35,869 nucleotides of DNA from NCBI RefSeq assembly GCF_018006725.1, contig NZ_JAGMXV010000019.1:1-35869 (forward strand). Reading direction: 5' to 3'. The translations under genes were made by a program, and so were the position numbers. Numbering within the stretch: position 1 is the stretch's first letter; each line of letters starts with the position of its first letter. The notes beneath the pieces are model-generated. The model saw only the letters and a program-made list of their open reading frames with translations. It had not been told where the DNA came from and made no database searches. The DNA is from Rhizorhabdus sp. Its GTDB lineage: Bacteria > Pseudomonadota > Alphaproteobacteria > Sphingomonadales > Sphingomonadaceae. Shown one piece after another: positions 1-8,371 of the stretch.

Positions 1-1326
1 GTCTACGACCTCGGTGGCGGCACCTTCGACATCTCGATCCTAGAAATCGGCGATGGCGTTTTCGAGGTGAAGTCGACCAACGGCGACACTTTCCTGGGCG
101 GTGAGGACTTCGACGCGAAGCTCGTCGAATATTTCGCCAGCGACTTCCAGAAGGCCGAGGGTATCGATCTCACCAAGGATCGTCTTGCGCTGCAGCGCCT
201 GAAGGAAGCGGCCGAAAAGGCGAAGATCGAGCTGTCTTCGGCGCAGACGACCGAGGTCAACCTGCCGTTCATCACGGCCGATGCGACCGGTCCGAAGCAC
301 CTCGTCAAGTCGCTGACCCGTGCCGATCTCGAGCGCCTGGTGGAGCCTTTGATCCAGCGTTCGATCGAGCCGGTGAAGAAGGCGCTTGCCGATGCCGGCT
401 TGAAGGCGTCGGACATCGACGAAGTCGTTCTGGTCGGCGGCATGACCCGCATGCCGAAGGTTCGCGAAGTGGTTAAGAGCTACTTCGGCAAGGAGCCGCA
501 CACCGGCGTCAACCCGGACGAAGTCGTCGCCATGGGCGCAGCGATCCAGGCCGGCGTGCTGCAGGGCGATGTCAAGGACGTGCTGCTGCTCGACGTGACG
601 CCGCTGTCGCTGGGCATCGAGACGCTGGGTGGCGTGTTCACCCGTATGATCGACCGCAACACGACCATCCCGACGCGCAAGTCGCAGGTCTATTCGACCG
701 CCGACGACAACCAGAACGCGGTCACCATTCGGGTATTCCAGGGTGAACGCGAGATGGCGGCCGACAACAAACTGCTCGGCCAGTTCGATCTGGTCGGCAT
801 TCCGCCGGCGCCGCGCGGCGTGCCGCAGATCGAGGTCACCTTCGACATCGACGCCAATGGCATCGTCAACGTGTCGGCCAAGGACAAGGGCACCGGCAAG
901 GAGCAGCAGATCAAGATCCAGGCATCCGGTGGTCTGTCCGACTCCGACATCGACGCCATGGTCCGCGACGCGGAGAAGTTCGCCGACGAGGACAAGAAGC
1001 GGCGTGCGGCGGCCGAGGCGAAGAACAACGCCGAAAGCCTGATCCACACCACGGAGCGTCAGCTGCAGGAGCATGGCGACAAGGTCGACGCTGCTTTGAA
1101 GTCCGAGATCGAGGCGGCGATCGCCGAGGCGAAGACTGCGGTCGAGGGCGGCGAGCCCGACGCGATGACCGAGAAGGCCCAGGCTCTCGCCCAGGTGGCG
1201 ATGAAGCTCGGCCAGGCGATCTACGAGAAGGAGCAGGCTTCGGGTGGAGCTGCTTCCGACGAGGCGCCGAAGAATGACGACGTGGTCGACGCCGAATTCT
1301 CGGAAGTCGACGACAGCAAGAAGTAA
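1..1326 (+). CDS. dnaK: Chaperone protein DnaK (Hsp70), 5' end outside window
   Basis: ATP-dependent Hsp70 chaperone that binds exposed hydrophobic segments of unfolded cytosolic proteins and works with DnaJ and GrpE. The window opens in frame inside the nucleotide-binding domain at the phosphate-binding DLGGGTFD loop, so roughly the first 190 residues are missing and 441 codons remain. The second ATPase half includes [10 protein letters not shown]. The interdomain linker and start of the substrate-binding domain read [17 protein letters not shown], followed by the beta-sandwich and helical lid. The tail [13 protein letters not shown] is the typical Hsp70 C-terminus. dnaJ follows 133 bases downstream on the same strand, the usual pairing. 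Two hairpins lie between the genes and may attenuate read-through. Family assignment is certain; only the N-terminus is unseen. Confidence 0.98.
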   Translation, partial: VYDLGGGTFDISILEIGDGVFEVKSTNGDTFLGGEDFDAKLVEYFASDFQKAEGIDLTKDRLALQRLKEAAEKAKIELSSAQTTEVNLPFITADATGPKHLVKSLTRADLERLVEPLIQRSIEPVKKALADAGLKASDIDEVVLVGGMTRMPKVREVVKSYFGKEPHTGVNPDEVVAMGAAIQAGVLQGDVKDVLLLDVTPLSLGIETLGGVFTRMIDRNTTIPTRKSQVYSTADDNQNAVTIRVFQGEREMAADNKLLGQFDLVGIPPAPRGVPQIEVTFDIDANGIVNVSAKDKGTGKEQQIKIQASGGLSDSDIDAMVRDAEKFADEDKKRRAAAEAKNNAESLIHTTERQLQEHGDKVDAALKSEIEAAIAEAKTAVEGGEPDAMTEKAQALAQVAMKLGQAIYEKEQASGGAASDEAPKNDDVVDAEFSEVDDSKK

Positions 1327-1376
1327 GCTTCTTCGGAAGCGCGACGTTACCGGCCCCGTCCATGCTGGCGGGGCCG
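1327..1376 (+). terminator. Two tandem hairpins after dnaK
   Basis: Directly after the dnaK stop there is a 5-bp stem closed by a TTCG tetraloop (GCTTC/GAAGC, 1327-1340). A second perfect 8-bp stem follows (CGGCCCCG at 1351-1358 with CGGGGCCG at 1369-1376, 10-nt loop). There is no T-run, so these may be processing or attenuating structures that set the dnaK:dnaJ ratio rather than a full terminator. Confidence 0.55.
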
Positions 1377-1459
1377 TGTAATGTCTGCCATGGATCGACC
1401 GGCATTTTTCGCCGGGAGCCGTAGCAGGCGGCAAACGGCAAGCTGGGTTGCGGGGTGCG

Positions 1460-2596
1460 ATGAGCACGGAAACGGACTATTACGAACTTCTGCAGGTCGA
1501 GCGCACCGCCGACGACAAGGTCATCAAGACGGCCTTTCGGCGCCTCGCCATGCAATATCACCCGGATCGCAATCCGGGCGATCAGGAGGCGGAAGCCCGG
1601 TTCAGGGCCATCAACGAGGCCTATGACTGCCTGAAGGACCCGCAGAAGCGGGCCGCTTATGACCGGTTCGGCAAAGCTGCCTTCCAGAATGGCGGTCCGG
1701 GCGGCTTCGGCGGCGGCGGGGGCGGCTTCGAGGGCTTTTCCGACATTTTCGAGAACATCTTCGGCGAGTTCATGGGCGGCGGCCGGGGTGGCGGGCGCTC
1801 CAGCGTCCGGCGTGGCGCCGACCTGCGTTATGATCTCGAGATCACGCTCGAGGATGCCTATGCCGGCAAGCAGGCCAACATCACGGTCGACGTGGCGGCG
1901 CAGTGCGACACCTGCGACGGTCGTGGCGCCAAGCCAGGTACCGGTACGCAGCATTGCAAGACCTGCGGCGGCCACGGCAAGGTGCGTGCACAGCAGGGCT
2001 TTTTCGTCGTCGAGCGGACCTGTCCCGCCTGTCATGGCGCAGGAGAGGTCATTTCCGATCCCTGCTCCGACTGCCATGGTGAAGGCCGGATCGAAAAGAC
2101 GAAGACGCTCGACGTGGGCATCCCGGCCGGCGTCGACGAGGGAACGCGCATTCGCCTGACCGGCGAAGGCGAGGCAGGCGCGCGGGGTGGTCCCCCCGGC
2201 GACCTCTACATCTTCATCCATCTCGCCGAGCACCGGATCTTTCAGCGCGACGGCACGACCCTTTTCGCGCGCGCGCCGATCAGCTTCACGACGGCGGCGC
2301 TGGGCGGCAGCATCGAGGTGCCGGGCCTCGACAAGCAGAAGCACGAGATCCGCATTCCGGCCGGGATCCAGTCTGGCAAGCAGATACGGCAACGCGGTGC
2401 CGGCATGCCGGTCCTCAACGGGCGCGGGCATGGCGATCTGGTGATCCAGATCGAGGTCGAGACGCCGACCAAACTTACGGCGCGACAGAAGGAACTGCTC
2501 GAGGAGTTCCGCGCCACCGAAACCGGCGAGGAGAGCCCGCAATCGACGGGCTTCTTCGCGCGGCTCAAGGGCATGTGGGAAGATCTGACCGAGTAG
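1460..2596 (+). CDS. dnaJ: Chaperone protein DnaJ (type I Hsp40)
   Basis: Co-chaperone that delivers clients to DnaK and stimulates its ATPase. The 378-residue protein has the full type I layout: a J domain (about 1-70) with the HPD triad at 34-36, a Gly/Phe-rich linker (about 75-115), and a zinc-binding region with four CxxCxGxG repeats ([32 protein letters not shown]). The C-terminal substrate-binding domains follow, including the LNGRGHGDL segment. The ATG at 1460 is preferred over an in-frame TTG twelve bases upstream because [11 protein letters not shown] begins like other DnaJ proteins. It lies downstream of dnaK and is probably transcribed with it. Confidence 0.97.
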   Translation: MSTETDYYELLQVERTADDKVIKTAFRRLAMQYHPDRNPGDQEAEARFRAINEAYDCLKDPQKRAAYDRFGKAAFQNGGPGGFGGGGGGFEGFSDIFENIFGEFMGGGRGGGRSSVRRGADLRYDLEITLEDAYAGKQANITVDVAAQCDTCDGRGAKPGTGTQHCKTCGGHGKVRAQQGFFVVERTCPACHGAGEVISDPCSDCHGEGRIEKTKTLDVGIPAGVDEGTRIRLTGEGEAGARGGPPGDLYIFIHLAEHRIFQRDGTTLFARAPISFTTAALGGSIEVPGLDKQKHEIRIPAGIQSGKQIRQRGAGMPVLNGRGHGDLVIQIEVETPTKLTARQKELLEEFRATETGEESPQSTGFFARLKGMWEDLTE

Positions 2597-2656
2597 ATCG
2601 ACCCGCTGCGCCCATCGTTCAACGGACCGGCGCGCATGCATCGGAGAGCATATAGA

Positions 2657-2691
2657 ATTGTCCCGCCGCAACGATGTTGCAGCGGGACAAT
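2657..2691. terminator. Strong hairpin between convergent dnaJ and membrane-protein gene
   Basis: ATTGTCCCGC (2657-2666) pairs perfectly with GCGGGACAAT (2682-2691). After one C/A mismatch, an inner stem GCAAC/GTTGC closes on a GAT loop. The structure is symmetric and sits between two convergent genes (stops at 2596 and 2709), so it probably ends transcription from both sides. The T-run is short on either strand. Confidence 0.7.
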
Positions 2692-2708
2692 AGGTTTTGG
2701 CTTATCGA

Positions 2709-3809
2709 TCAGCCCTGAAAGGCCGGGCGGAAGCCGGGACGCTGGGGCATGCGTAGTTTCGTCGTCACCAGACCGGCCTGACGGACCGGCGCCGTAGTGG
2801 CTGCCGGAACATCCTGCGGCCTAGCCATGCTCGAAGCGACCGGGGCCGCAGCAAAACGCTCGCGGGCGTCGAGGAAGCTGGCCCGCTTCAGGCGTCGACG
2901 CAGCGAGAGAAACGGATTTTCCGGGGTCGGGCCCCGATAGGCGGCCTGGGTATGGCGACCGAAGCGCGACAGATCGAAGCCGGCAGGCAGCGACGAGTCA
3001 GCCATAGGCGCGCTCGCACTGAATCTTGTCATCGCCGGAGCGATCACCGGGGGCGCCATTACCGGAGCAGCGGCGACAGGCCGCGCTGCCATCTCGCTCG
3101 ACGAAGTCTCATAGGCAGCCACGGCAAGGTCGCCCTCCGTGCGACGGCGACGGGTGGCGGCGTATATGCCACCCCCCAGAAGCAGGAGGGCCGCACCCGC
3201 TGCACCGGCGATCGGCAGCATATCGCCGTCGTCATTGGCCGCGACCGGCGTTGCGGCCTGCGGAGCTGCGGCTGCAGCAGCCGCAGGAACCGAGTCATCC
3301 GATGCGCTGGCAGGCGCAGGCGGCGTAGCGGGCGCATCGGTCGAAGCGCCGGTGTTCGTCGGGCTTGCCTGCGCGACCGGGGAGGTCGCAGCCGAGGTTG
3401 CTCGACCGGATGCTGCGCTACGCGACGGCGAGGCTTGAGCCATCGTACGGGCCGCGGGCGGCGGGGGTGCGTCGACTATGGTGGCAGGGGCGGGAAGGGC
3501 GATGACCGGCGTGCTCGTGGTGGCCGAAGACGCTGGGCTAGCGGGCTGTGCAGCGATGGGCGCAGTAGTCGACGCGGTGGTCGCATCGCTCGTGCTCTGC
3601 TGAAGGATCGGGGTGGCGTTTTCCTGCGGCGGCGCGATGGTTGGGCCAGAGTCGCCTGCACCCGACGCCGCAGCATTATCCGGCGCAACAGCCGGCGGCG
3701 GTAGATCGAGCGTCAGGGCTTCCTGCGCGATCGAAGGGGTTGCGGACAGGGCCAGAACTGCGGCAATCGCAGCCAGGCCGGGGCGAAGGGGAGTGATTGC
3801 GTACCTCAT
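2709..3809 (-). CDS. Ala/Pro-rich exported single-pass membrane protein, unknown function
   Basis: A 366-residue protein with no domain I recognise. Residues 1-28 form a signal peptide ending SIAQ|E. Residues 30-195 are a low-complexity Ala/Pro/Ser/Thr stretch predicted to be disordered and periplasmic. A single membrane segment spans about 198-219 and is followed at once by RRRR (220-223), giving an N-out/C-in topology. The cytosolic tail of about 145 residues carries a less biased block (about 279-319) rich in Arg and aromatic residues that looks like the conserved, interaction-competent part. The ATG at 3809 fits the signal peptide. It is convergent with dnaJ and divergent from the DUF4239-like gene. 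It could be a cell-envelope scaffold or polar protein; this is a guess. Confidence 0.75.
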   Translation of the reverse strand: MRYAITPLRPGLAAIAAVLALSATPSIAQEALTLDLPPPAVAPDNAAASGAGDSGPTIAPPQENATPILQQSTSDATTASTTAPIAAQPASPASSATTSTPVIALPAPATIVDAPPPPAARTMAQASPSRSAASGRATSAATSPVAQASPTNTGASTDAPATPPAPASASDDSVPAAAAAAAPQAATPVAANDDGDMLPIAGAAGAALLLLGGGIYAATRRRRTEGDLAVAAYETSSSEMAARPVAAAPVMAPPVIAPAMTRFSASAPMADSSLPAGFDLSRFGRHTQAAYRGPTPENPFLSLRRRLKRASFLDARERFAAAPVASSMARPQDVPAATTAPVRQAGLVTTKLRMPQRPGFRPAFQG

Positions 3810-3976
3810 GACCAGATAAACCGCTAAAGGTTGAAAACAGGTTCCTCTCTGGCGATGAAATGACCCAATTGATCGACAAGAGGCGGGAGTAAAGCTATCC
3901 TGCTATTCTGTTTATATTGATGATTTTGAAATAGATAGGCGTTCATTTACTGTTCATGTCGAAAGAGAGGGCGGCA

Positions 3977-3995
3977 AGGCCACGAATCGTGGCCT
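3977..3995. promoter_or_regulatory. 19-bp perfect palindrome, candidate operator
   Basis: AGGCCACGA and TCGTGGCCT form 9-bp arms around one central base, 28 bases upstream of the ATG at 4023. The centre is too tight for a good RNA hairpin, so a DNA-binding dimer site is more likely. The divergent intergenic region 3810-4022 is otherwise AT-rich around 3895-3955, where promoters for both flanking genes are expected. I could not define a convincing -35/-10 pair there. Confidence 0.35.
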
Positions 3996-4022
3996 CATCT
4001 CTTATCGTTGAGGAGTTGAGCA

Positions 4023-4799
4023 ATGGGGTCACTGCCGCTGGCAGCCATCGGTCTGGCGCTTTTGTGCGTGCTGGCGCTGGCGATGGAGATTGGCAGGCGG
4101 TGGCAAGGCCTCCTTTCGCGGAAGGGGAATGGCAAGCGGCAGGGTAGCCCCGTCCCTGATCACCTTCTGACTGCCATGCTGGGTCTGCTGGCGCTTCTGC
4201 TTGGTTTCACCTTCTCGCTTGCGCTCAACCGCTATGAGGATCGCCGCGCCCTGGTGGTAGCCGAGGCCAATGCCCTGGGGACAGCCTATCTGCGTTCGCA
4301 ATTGCTCGAGGAACCTGCGCGGGAGCGGTTGCAGCCGCTGCTCTCCGCCTATGTGGATCTGCGCGCCGCCTGGTCGCAGCGGTCGGATGCAGGCGCGGAA
4401 GATCCGCGCCAGGCGTCACTGCAGAAGCGCATATGGGCCGAGGTCGGCCGCGCGGTTCGGTCGGATCCGTCGCAGCAACTGACGCGCGGGCTGATGGATG
4501 CCGTCAATGAAAGCTTCGACCTCGCGGCCACGCGTACGGCGGCGCGTGGTGCGCATATTCCGGAGGCGGTGCTGGAGATACTCTGCCTCAGCGCCGTCCT
4601 AGCGGCACTGATGCTCGGTTACACGATCGGCGCATCTGGGAAGCACCACATATACGCAGCCTTGCTGCTCCTGCTTTTGCTCGCCCTCGCACTCACCATG
4701 ATCTTCGATCTGGAGCGCTCGGTGAGCGGTACCATCCAGGTTTCGCAGGAACCGATGAAGCTGCTGCGCGCCTCGATGCGGCAGGCTTCAGGAGCGTAG
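4023..4799 (+). CDS. DUF4239-like (bestrophin-like) inner-membrane protein
   Basis: A 258-residue integral membrane protein. Two N-terminal membrane segments (about 5-22 and 48-68) precede a conserved block with FTFSLALNRYEDRR and VAEANALGTAYLR. I associate this signature with the DUF4239 'bestrophin-like' family, whose function is unknown. A soluble helical section follows (about 90-175), then two further membrane segments (about 180-200 and 207-228) and a short tail. The ATG at 4023 has a GAGG ribosome site upstream (in GTTGAGGAGTTGAGC). The stop overlaps the convergent selO gene by 12 bases. Channel activity is only suggested by the family nickname and is not visible in the sequence. Confidence 0.75.
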   Translation: MGSLPLAAIGLALLCVLALAMEIGRRWQGLLSRKGNGKRQGSPVPDHLLTAMLGLLALLLGFTFSLALNRYEDRRALVVAEANALGTAYLRSQLLEEPARERLQPLLSAYVDLRAAWSQRSDAGAEDPRQASLQKRIWAEVGRAVRSDPSQQLTRGLMDAVNESFDLAATRTAARGAHIPEAVLEILCLSAVLAALMLGYTIGASGKHHIYAALLLLLLLALALTMIFDLERSVSGTIQVSQEPMKLLRASMRQASGA

Positions 4800-6200
4800 C
4801 GCGTCGCCCATCCGACGGATCGCTTCCACCTTTGCGTGCAGCGGGGCCCAGTCGTCGTCCCGGTCGATTGCGGACCAGATCGCCTCGACCTCGTCGATCA
4901 GCATCGCGCAGGGCTCGGCGTCCGACCAATAGGCGTGGTCGAGAGACACGATATTCTCATAACCGGCGATGATGTCGCGGAACGCGGCGAAGGCCTCGCC
5001 ATCGTAGAGCGCATCGGCCGGAGACGGCGCACGGCGGCGCCCGCCACGCCAATCGAAGAAGAAGCGGTCGATCGACACCTCGCTGGTCTGCAGGGCGACG
5101 TCTATGGCCTGGATCAGCTCGAGATCGGGCTGGTCCCCGCGCGGGGCTACGCCCAGTCGCGCGCATAGAGCCGTCGCGACCTCACCCTCATAATAGCCCG
5201 GCCAGGCGTCGAGCGCCGGGGCCAGCTCCTCGGCTTCTGCCACCAGGCGCAGCGACTTGGCGAACTGCACCACATCCCAATGGATCGCATGCGCCTGCCG
5301 GCCGAAAGCATAAAGGCCCTGCTGGTCGAAATAGGCGGCGGTGAAGGCCGGATCCCAGGTCGGGTTGAACCGCCACGGTCCGTAATCGAAACTCTCGCCG
5401 GTGACGTTGATATTGTCGCTGTTCAGCACGCCATGAACGAAACCGGCGGCCATATAGCTGGCGGCCAGTCGCGCGGTCCGGCGACAGGCGAGGTCGAGCA
5501 GCTGTCCGGCTGCGGCATTGCCGGGCTCCTCGCCATAGAGGTTCGTCAGCGTATAGCCGATGAGGTCGCGCATGGCGTCCGGCTCGTCGAGCGTCGCCAG
5601 CCGCTGAAAGGTGCCGATCCGGATATGGCCATGGCTCAGTCGCACCAGCACTGCCGAGCGGGTGGGGGAGGGCTCGTCGTTGCGCTGAAGCGCTTCGCCG
5701 GTTTCGATAAGCGAGAAGGTCTTGGAGGTTTCGACGCCGAGGGCTTCCAGCATCTCGGTCGCCAGTATCTCGCGGACGCCCCCTTTCAGCGTAAGCCGCC
5801 CATCGCCGAAGCGACTATAGGGCGTCCGCCCCGAACCCTTGGTGCCCAGGTCGAGCAGCCGCCCGCCGGTCTGGTCCGACGACCCGTCGCGCAGCTGGGC
5901 GAAGAGGAAGCCCCGTCCATCGCCGATGTCGGGATTGTAATGGCGGAACTGATGCCCGTGATAGCGCAACGCCAGCGGCTGCGGCAGATTGTCGGGCAGC
6001 GGTTCGAACCGACCGAAATGCCGCACCCATTGTTCGTCGCTGAGGCCGTCGAGGCCTACCGCACCGTCCCAGCGGCGGTTGCGGAAACGGAGGATCGTCG
6101 TCGGAAAGTCGGCCGCCTGGACCGGATCGGCCAGTCTGTCGGCCAATTTGGCGATTTGCGGATCGGGGCGGTAGGCGGCGGCTTGCGGGGCAATGGTCAT
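4788..6200 (-). CDS. selO: SelO/YdiU family protein adenylyltransferase (AMPylase)
   Basis: SelO proteins are pseudokinase-fold enzymes that transfer AMP from ATP to protein hydroxyls and take part in redox homeostasis. This 470-residue copy shows the family signatures: ALRYHGHQF (about 77-85), a nucleotide-binding block KGSGRTPYSRFGDGR (121-135), the catalytic-loop segment HGVLNSDN (256-263) and the DYG triad (272-274), matching the kinase DFG. Start choice: an in-frame ATG at 6239 exists, but MTIAPQ at 6200 gives the family length and leaves 37 bases to the divergent hydrolase gene. Odd point: the C-terminus ends RRMGDALRS and lacks the cysteine motif found at the end of E. coli YdiU. It overlaps the convergent DUF4239-like gene by 12 bases. 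Confidence 0.93.
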   Translation of the reverse strand: MTIAPQAAAYRPDPQIAKLADRLADPVQAADFPTTILRFRNRRWDGAVGLDGLSDEQWVRHFGRFEPLPDNLPQPLALRYHGHQFRHYNPDIGDGRGFLFAQLRDGSSDQTGGRLLDLGTKGSGRTPYSRFGDGRLTLKGGVREILATEMLEALGVETSKTFSLIETGEALQRNDEPSPTRSAVLVRLSHGHIRIGTFQRLATLDEPDAMRDLIGYTLTNLYGEEPGNAAAGQLLDLACRRTARLAASYMAAGFVHGVLNSDNINVTGESFDYGPWRFNPTWDPAFTAAYFDQQGLYAFGRQAHAIHWDVVQFAKSLRLVAEAEELAPALDAWPGYYEGEVATALCARLGVAPRGDQPDLELIQAIDVALQTSEVSIDRFFFDWRGGRRRAPSPADALYDGEAFAAFRDIIAGYENIVSLDHAYWSDAEPCAMLIDEVEAIWSAIDRDDDWAPLHAKVEAIRRMGDALRS

Positions 6201-6237
6201 GCGGCAATATGGGGGCCGGATATGGTGAGGTGCAAGC

Positions 6238-7122
6238 ATGGCGGAATGGACGGACGGTCATTGGACGTCGAAAGACGGTTTGCGGCTTCATTACCGGGAT
6301 TATGGGCCCGCCGATGGAGCGGGGCGTCCGCCGATCATCTGCATACCCGGCCTGACGCGAAACGCCCGCGATTTTGCGGCGGTTGCCGATCGCCTCGCCG
6401 ATCGCTGGCGTCTGCTCTGCGTCGAGTTGCGCGGACGGGGGGAGAGCGAGCGGGCGAAAGATCCCATGTCCTACGTCCCGGCGACCTATCTCGAAGACCT
6501 GGGGGCGCTGATCGAGCAGGCTGGCCTCGAACGCTTCATCCTCTTCGGCACCTCGCTCGGCGGAATCATGTCGATGCTGATCACCGCCACCCAGCCCGGC
6601 AAGGTTGCGGGGCTGCTGCTCAACGACATAGGGCCCGCGATCGACCCGGCCGGACTGGTGCGCATCCGCAATTATGTCGGCAAGGGCAGCAGCTACCCGA
6701 CATGGCTTCATGCGGCACGCGGCCTGGCGGAAGTCCATCAGCCGGCCTATCCCGATTATAGTCTCGACGATTGGCTCGACATGGCCAAGCGCCTGTTCAA
6801 GCTGACGGCGGCCGGGCGGATCGTGGCCGACTATGATGCCGGCATCGCCGAACCCTTCCGCGTCCCCGGCAATGAGGCGCCCGGCGACCTGTGGCCGCTG
6901 GCGGAGGCGATGAAGCCGATCCCGTCGCTGCTCGTCCGGGGCGCAATTTCGGACATATTGTCGGCGGAGACAGCCGACCGGATGGTGGCGACGCTGCCGC
7001 TGATGGAACGGATCGACATTGCCCGCGTCGGCCATGCGCCGACGCTGTTCGAGCCCGAATGTGCCGACGCCATCGATCGGCTGCTCGCACGGATCGAGGC
7101 GGCCGAGGCGGCGTCGGCCTGA
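6238..7122 (+). CDS. Alpha/beta-fold hydrolase
   Basis: A 294-residue alpha/beta hydrolase. The oxyanion region is CIPGLTRNARDF (about 35-46). The nucleophile elbow is GTSLG, with Ser106 as catalytic serine. The acid is probably in the late GAISDIL segment and His266 in VGHAP is the base. A cap of about 80 residues lies between. The overall pattern resembles esterase/lactonase-type members (3-oxoadipate enol-lactonase relatives), but the substrate cannot be read from sequence. It is divergent from selO with only 37 bases between. The glycosyltransferase gene starts 4 bases after its stop, so the two are surely co-transcribed. Confidence 0.88.
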   Translation: MAEWTDGHWTSKDGLRLHYRDYGPADGAGRPPIICIPGLTRNARDFAAVADRLADRWRLLCVELRGRGESERAKDPMSYVPATYLEDLGALIEQAGLERFILFGTSLGGIMSMLITATQPGKVAGLLLNDIGPAIDPAGLVRIRNYVGKGSSYPTWLHAARGLAEVHQPAYPDYSLDDWLDMAKRLFKLTAAGRIVADYDAGIAEPFRVPGNEAPGDLWPLAEAMKPIPSLLVRGAISDILSAETADRMVATLPLMERIDIARVGHAPTLFEPECADAIDRLLARIEAAEAASA

Positions 7123-7126
7123 ACCC

Positions 7127-8266
7127 ATGGACCGTCCGGCGCGTATCCTCCATTGCCATTCGACCTTCCTGCTGGGTGGCAAGGAGGCGCGCGCGGTCCG
7201 GCTGATGAACGCCTTTGGCGATGCGGCAGAGCATGTCGTGCTGACGGCGGTGCCGGGCGCGCTGGCGGCGCGTGACGCACTGGATCCGGCGATCAAGGTC
7301 GACTTCCCCGGTGACGCCGCGCCGTCGTTGGAGGGGCTGCCTGGCATCGGCCGCTATCGGCGGCTGGCGCGCTACATGGCGCGGTTCGATCTCGTCCTCA
7401 GCTATAATTGGGGAGCGATGGACGCCGTTGGCGCGCGACGCCTGTTCGGTACCCGAAGGCTTCCGCCGCTGGTCCACCACGAGGATGGCTTCAATCAGGA
7501 TGAGGTCGAACGGCAAAAACCGGCGCGCATCTGGTTTCGCAGGCTGATGCTGGGCGCCGCCCATCGGATCGTGGTTCCGTCGCGGCGGCTCGAACGGATC
7601 GCATGCGGCGATTGGTGGCAGCCGATCGATCGGGTCGTCCGTATCGCCAATGGCATAGGCCTGCCTTCGCACAGCCAACTGGCGGCGCCGTCACCGATAG
7701 AGGGCTGTCCGCCGGGCAGGGGCCTCGTGATCGGCACGGTGGCCGGTCTGCGTCCGGTCAAAAATCTCGCCCGCATGGTGCGGATGTTCGCCGCCGGCGC
7801 TCCCGGTGACGCGCGGCTTGTCATTCTGGGCGATGGGCCGGACAAACCGACAATTCTGGACGAGGCCGAGCGGCTCTCGGTCGCGGATCGGGTGATCCTG
7901 CCAGGTTTCGTCCGTGATCCGGTTCGCTATCTGGCCGGCTTCGACATCTTTCTGCTTTCGTCGGATAGTGAGCAGTTTCCGATTTCCCTGATCGAGGCGA
8001 TGGCCTGCGGCCTCCCTGCGATCACGACCGATGTCGGCGATATCGCCGATATGCTGGCTGCGGAGAACCGGCCTTATGTAATTCCGGCCGGTGACGAGGC
8101 CGGCCTTGCGGCCGCGTTGCGGGTCCTTGCCGGCAATGCGGGTTTGCGCCGGACGATCGGCGCTGCCAACCGCCGGACCGCTTTGGAGCGGTATGACGAG
8201 CAGGCGATGATCGAGCGCTATCGCTCGCTTTACTGGGATACGATGCGGCTTGGGCCCGGCGCTTAG
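7127..8266 (+). CDS. GT4-family glycosyltransferase (group 1)
   Basis: A 379-residue retaining glycosyltransferase with the GT-B two-domain fold. The N-terminal acceptor domain starts with ILHCHSTFLLGGKEARA, a glycine-rich loop typical of the family. The C-terminal nucleotide-sugar domain starts at VIGTVAGLRPVKN (about 201). It contains LVILGDGPD and the E-x7-E signature EQFPISLIE (Glu282 and Glu290). The ATG at 7127 is chosen because it lies 4 bases after the hydrolase stop and gives a normal N-terminal beta strand; a longer frame extends back into the hydrolase gene. Sugar and acceptor are unknown. No polysaccharide or LPS cluster surrounds it, so a role in envelope glycan synthesis is inference only. 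Confidence 0.88.
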   Translation: MDRPARILHCHSTFLLGGKEARAVRLMNAFGDAAEHVVLTAVPGALAARDALDPAIKVDFPGDAAPSLEGLPGIGRYRRLARYMARFDLVLSYNWGAMDAVGARRLFGTRRLPPLVHHEDGFNQDEVERQKPARIWFRRLMLGAAHRIVVPSRRLERIACGDWWQPIDRVVRIANGIGLPSHSQLAAPSPIEGCPPGRGLVIGTVAGLRPVKNLARMVRMFAAGAPGDARLVILGDGPDKPTILDEAERLSVADRVILPGFVRDPVRYLAGFDIFLLSSDSEQFPISLIEAMACGLPAITTDVGDIADMLAAENRPYVIPAGDEAGLAAALRVLAGNAGLRRTIGAANRRTALERYDEQAMIERYRSLYWDTMRLGPGA

Positions 8267-8371
8267 CCTGCGGCAAACATGGTCGCGGAGATTTTGCGCG
8301 CATTTTTTTGCCGTTCGCCTTATAGGGCGCGGATTCCCAATCGTCCTATTCGTGGTTTTTTGGAGGTCTCG

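Noticed and set aside
911-2671. A 586-codon minus-strand frame across dnaK and dnaJ
   Set aside because: Antisense to two unmistakable chaperone genes; composition is strongly Arg/Pro biased and no motif is visible.
8279-8371. Upstream ATG as start of the flavoprotein gene
   Set aside because: It has no ribosome site, would add 31 basic residues unlike the family, and a TTG with a perfect GGAGGT lies downstream.
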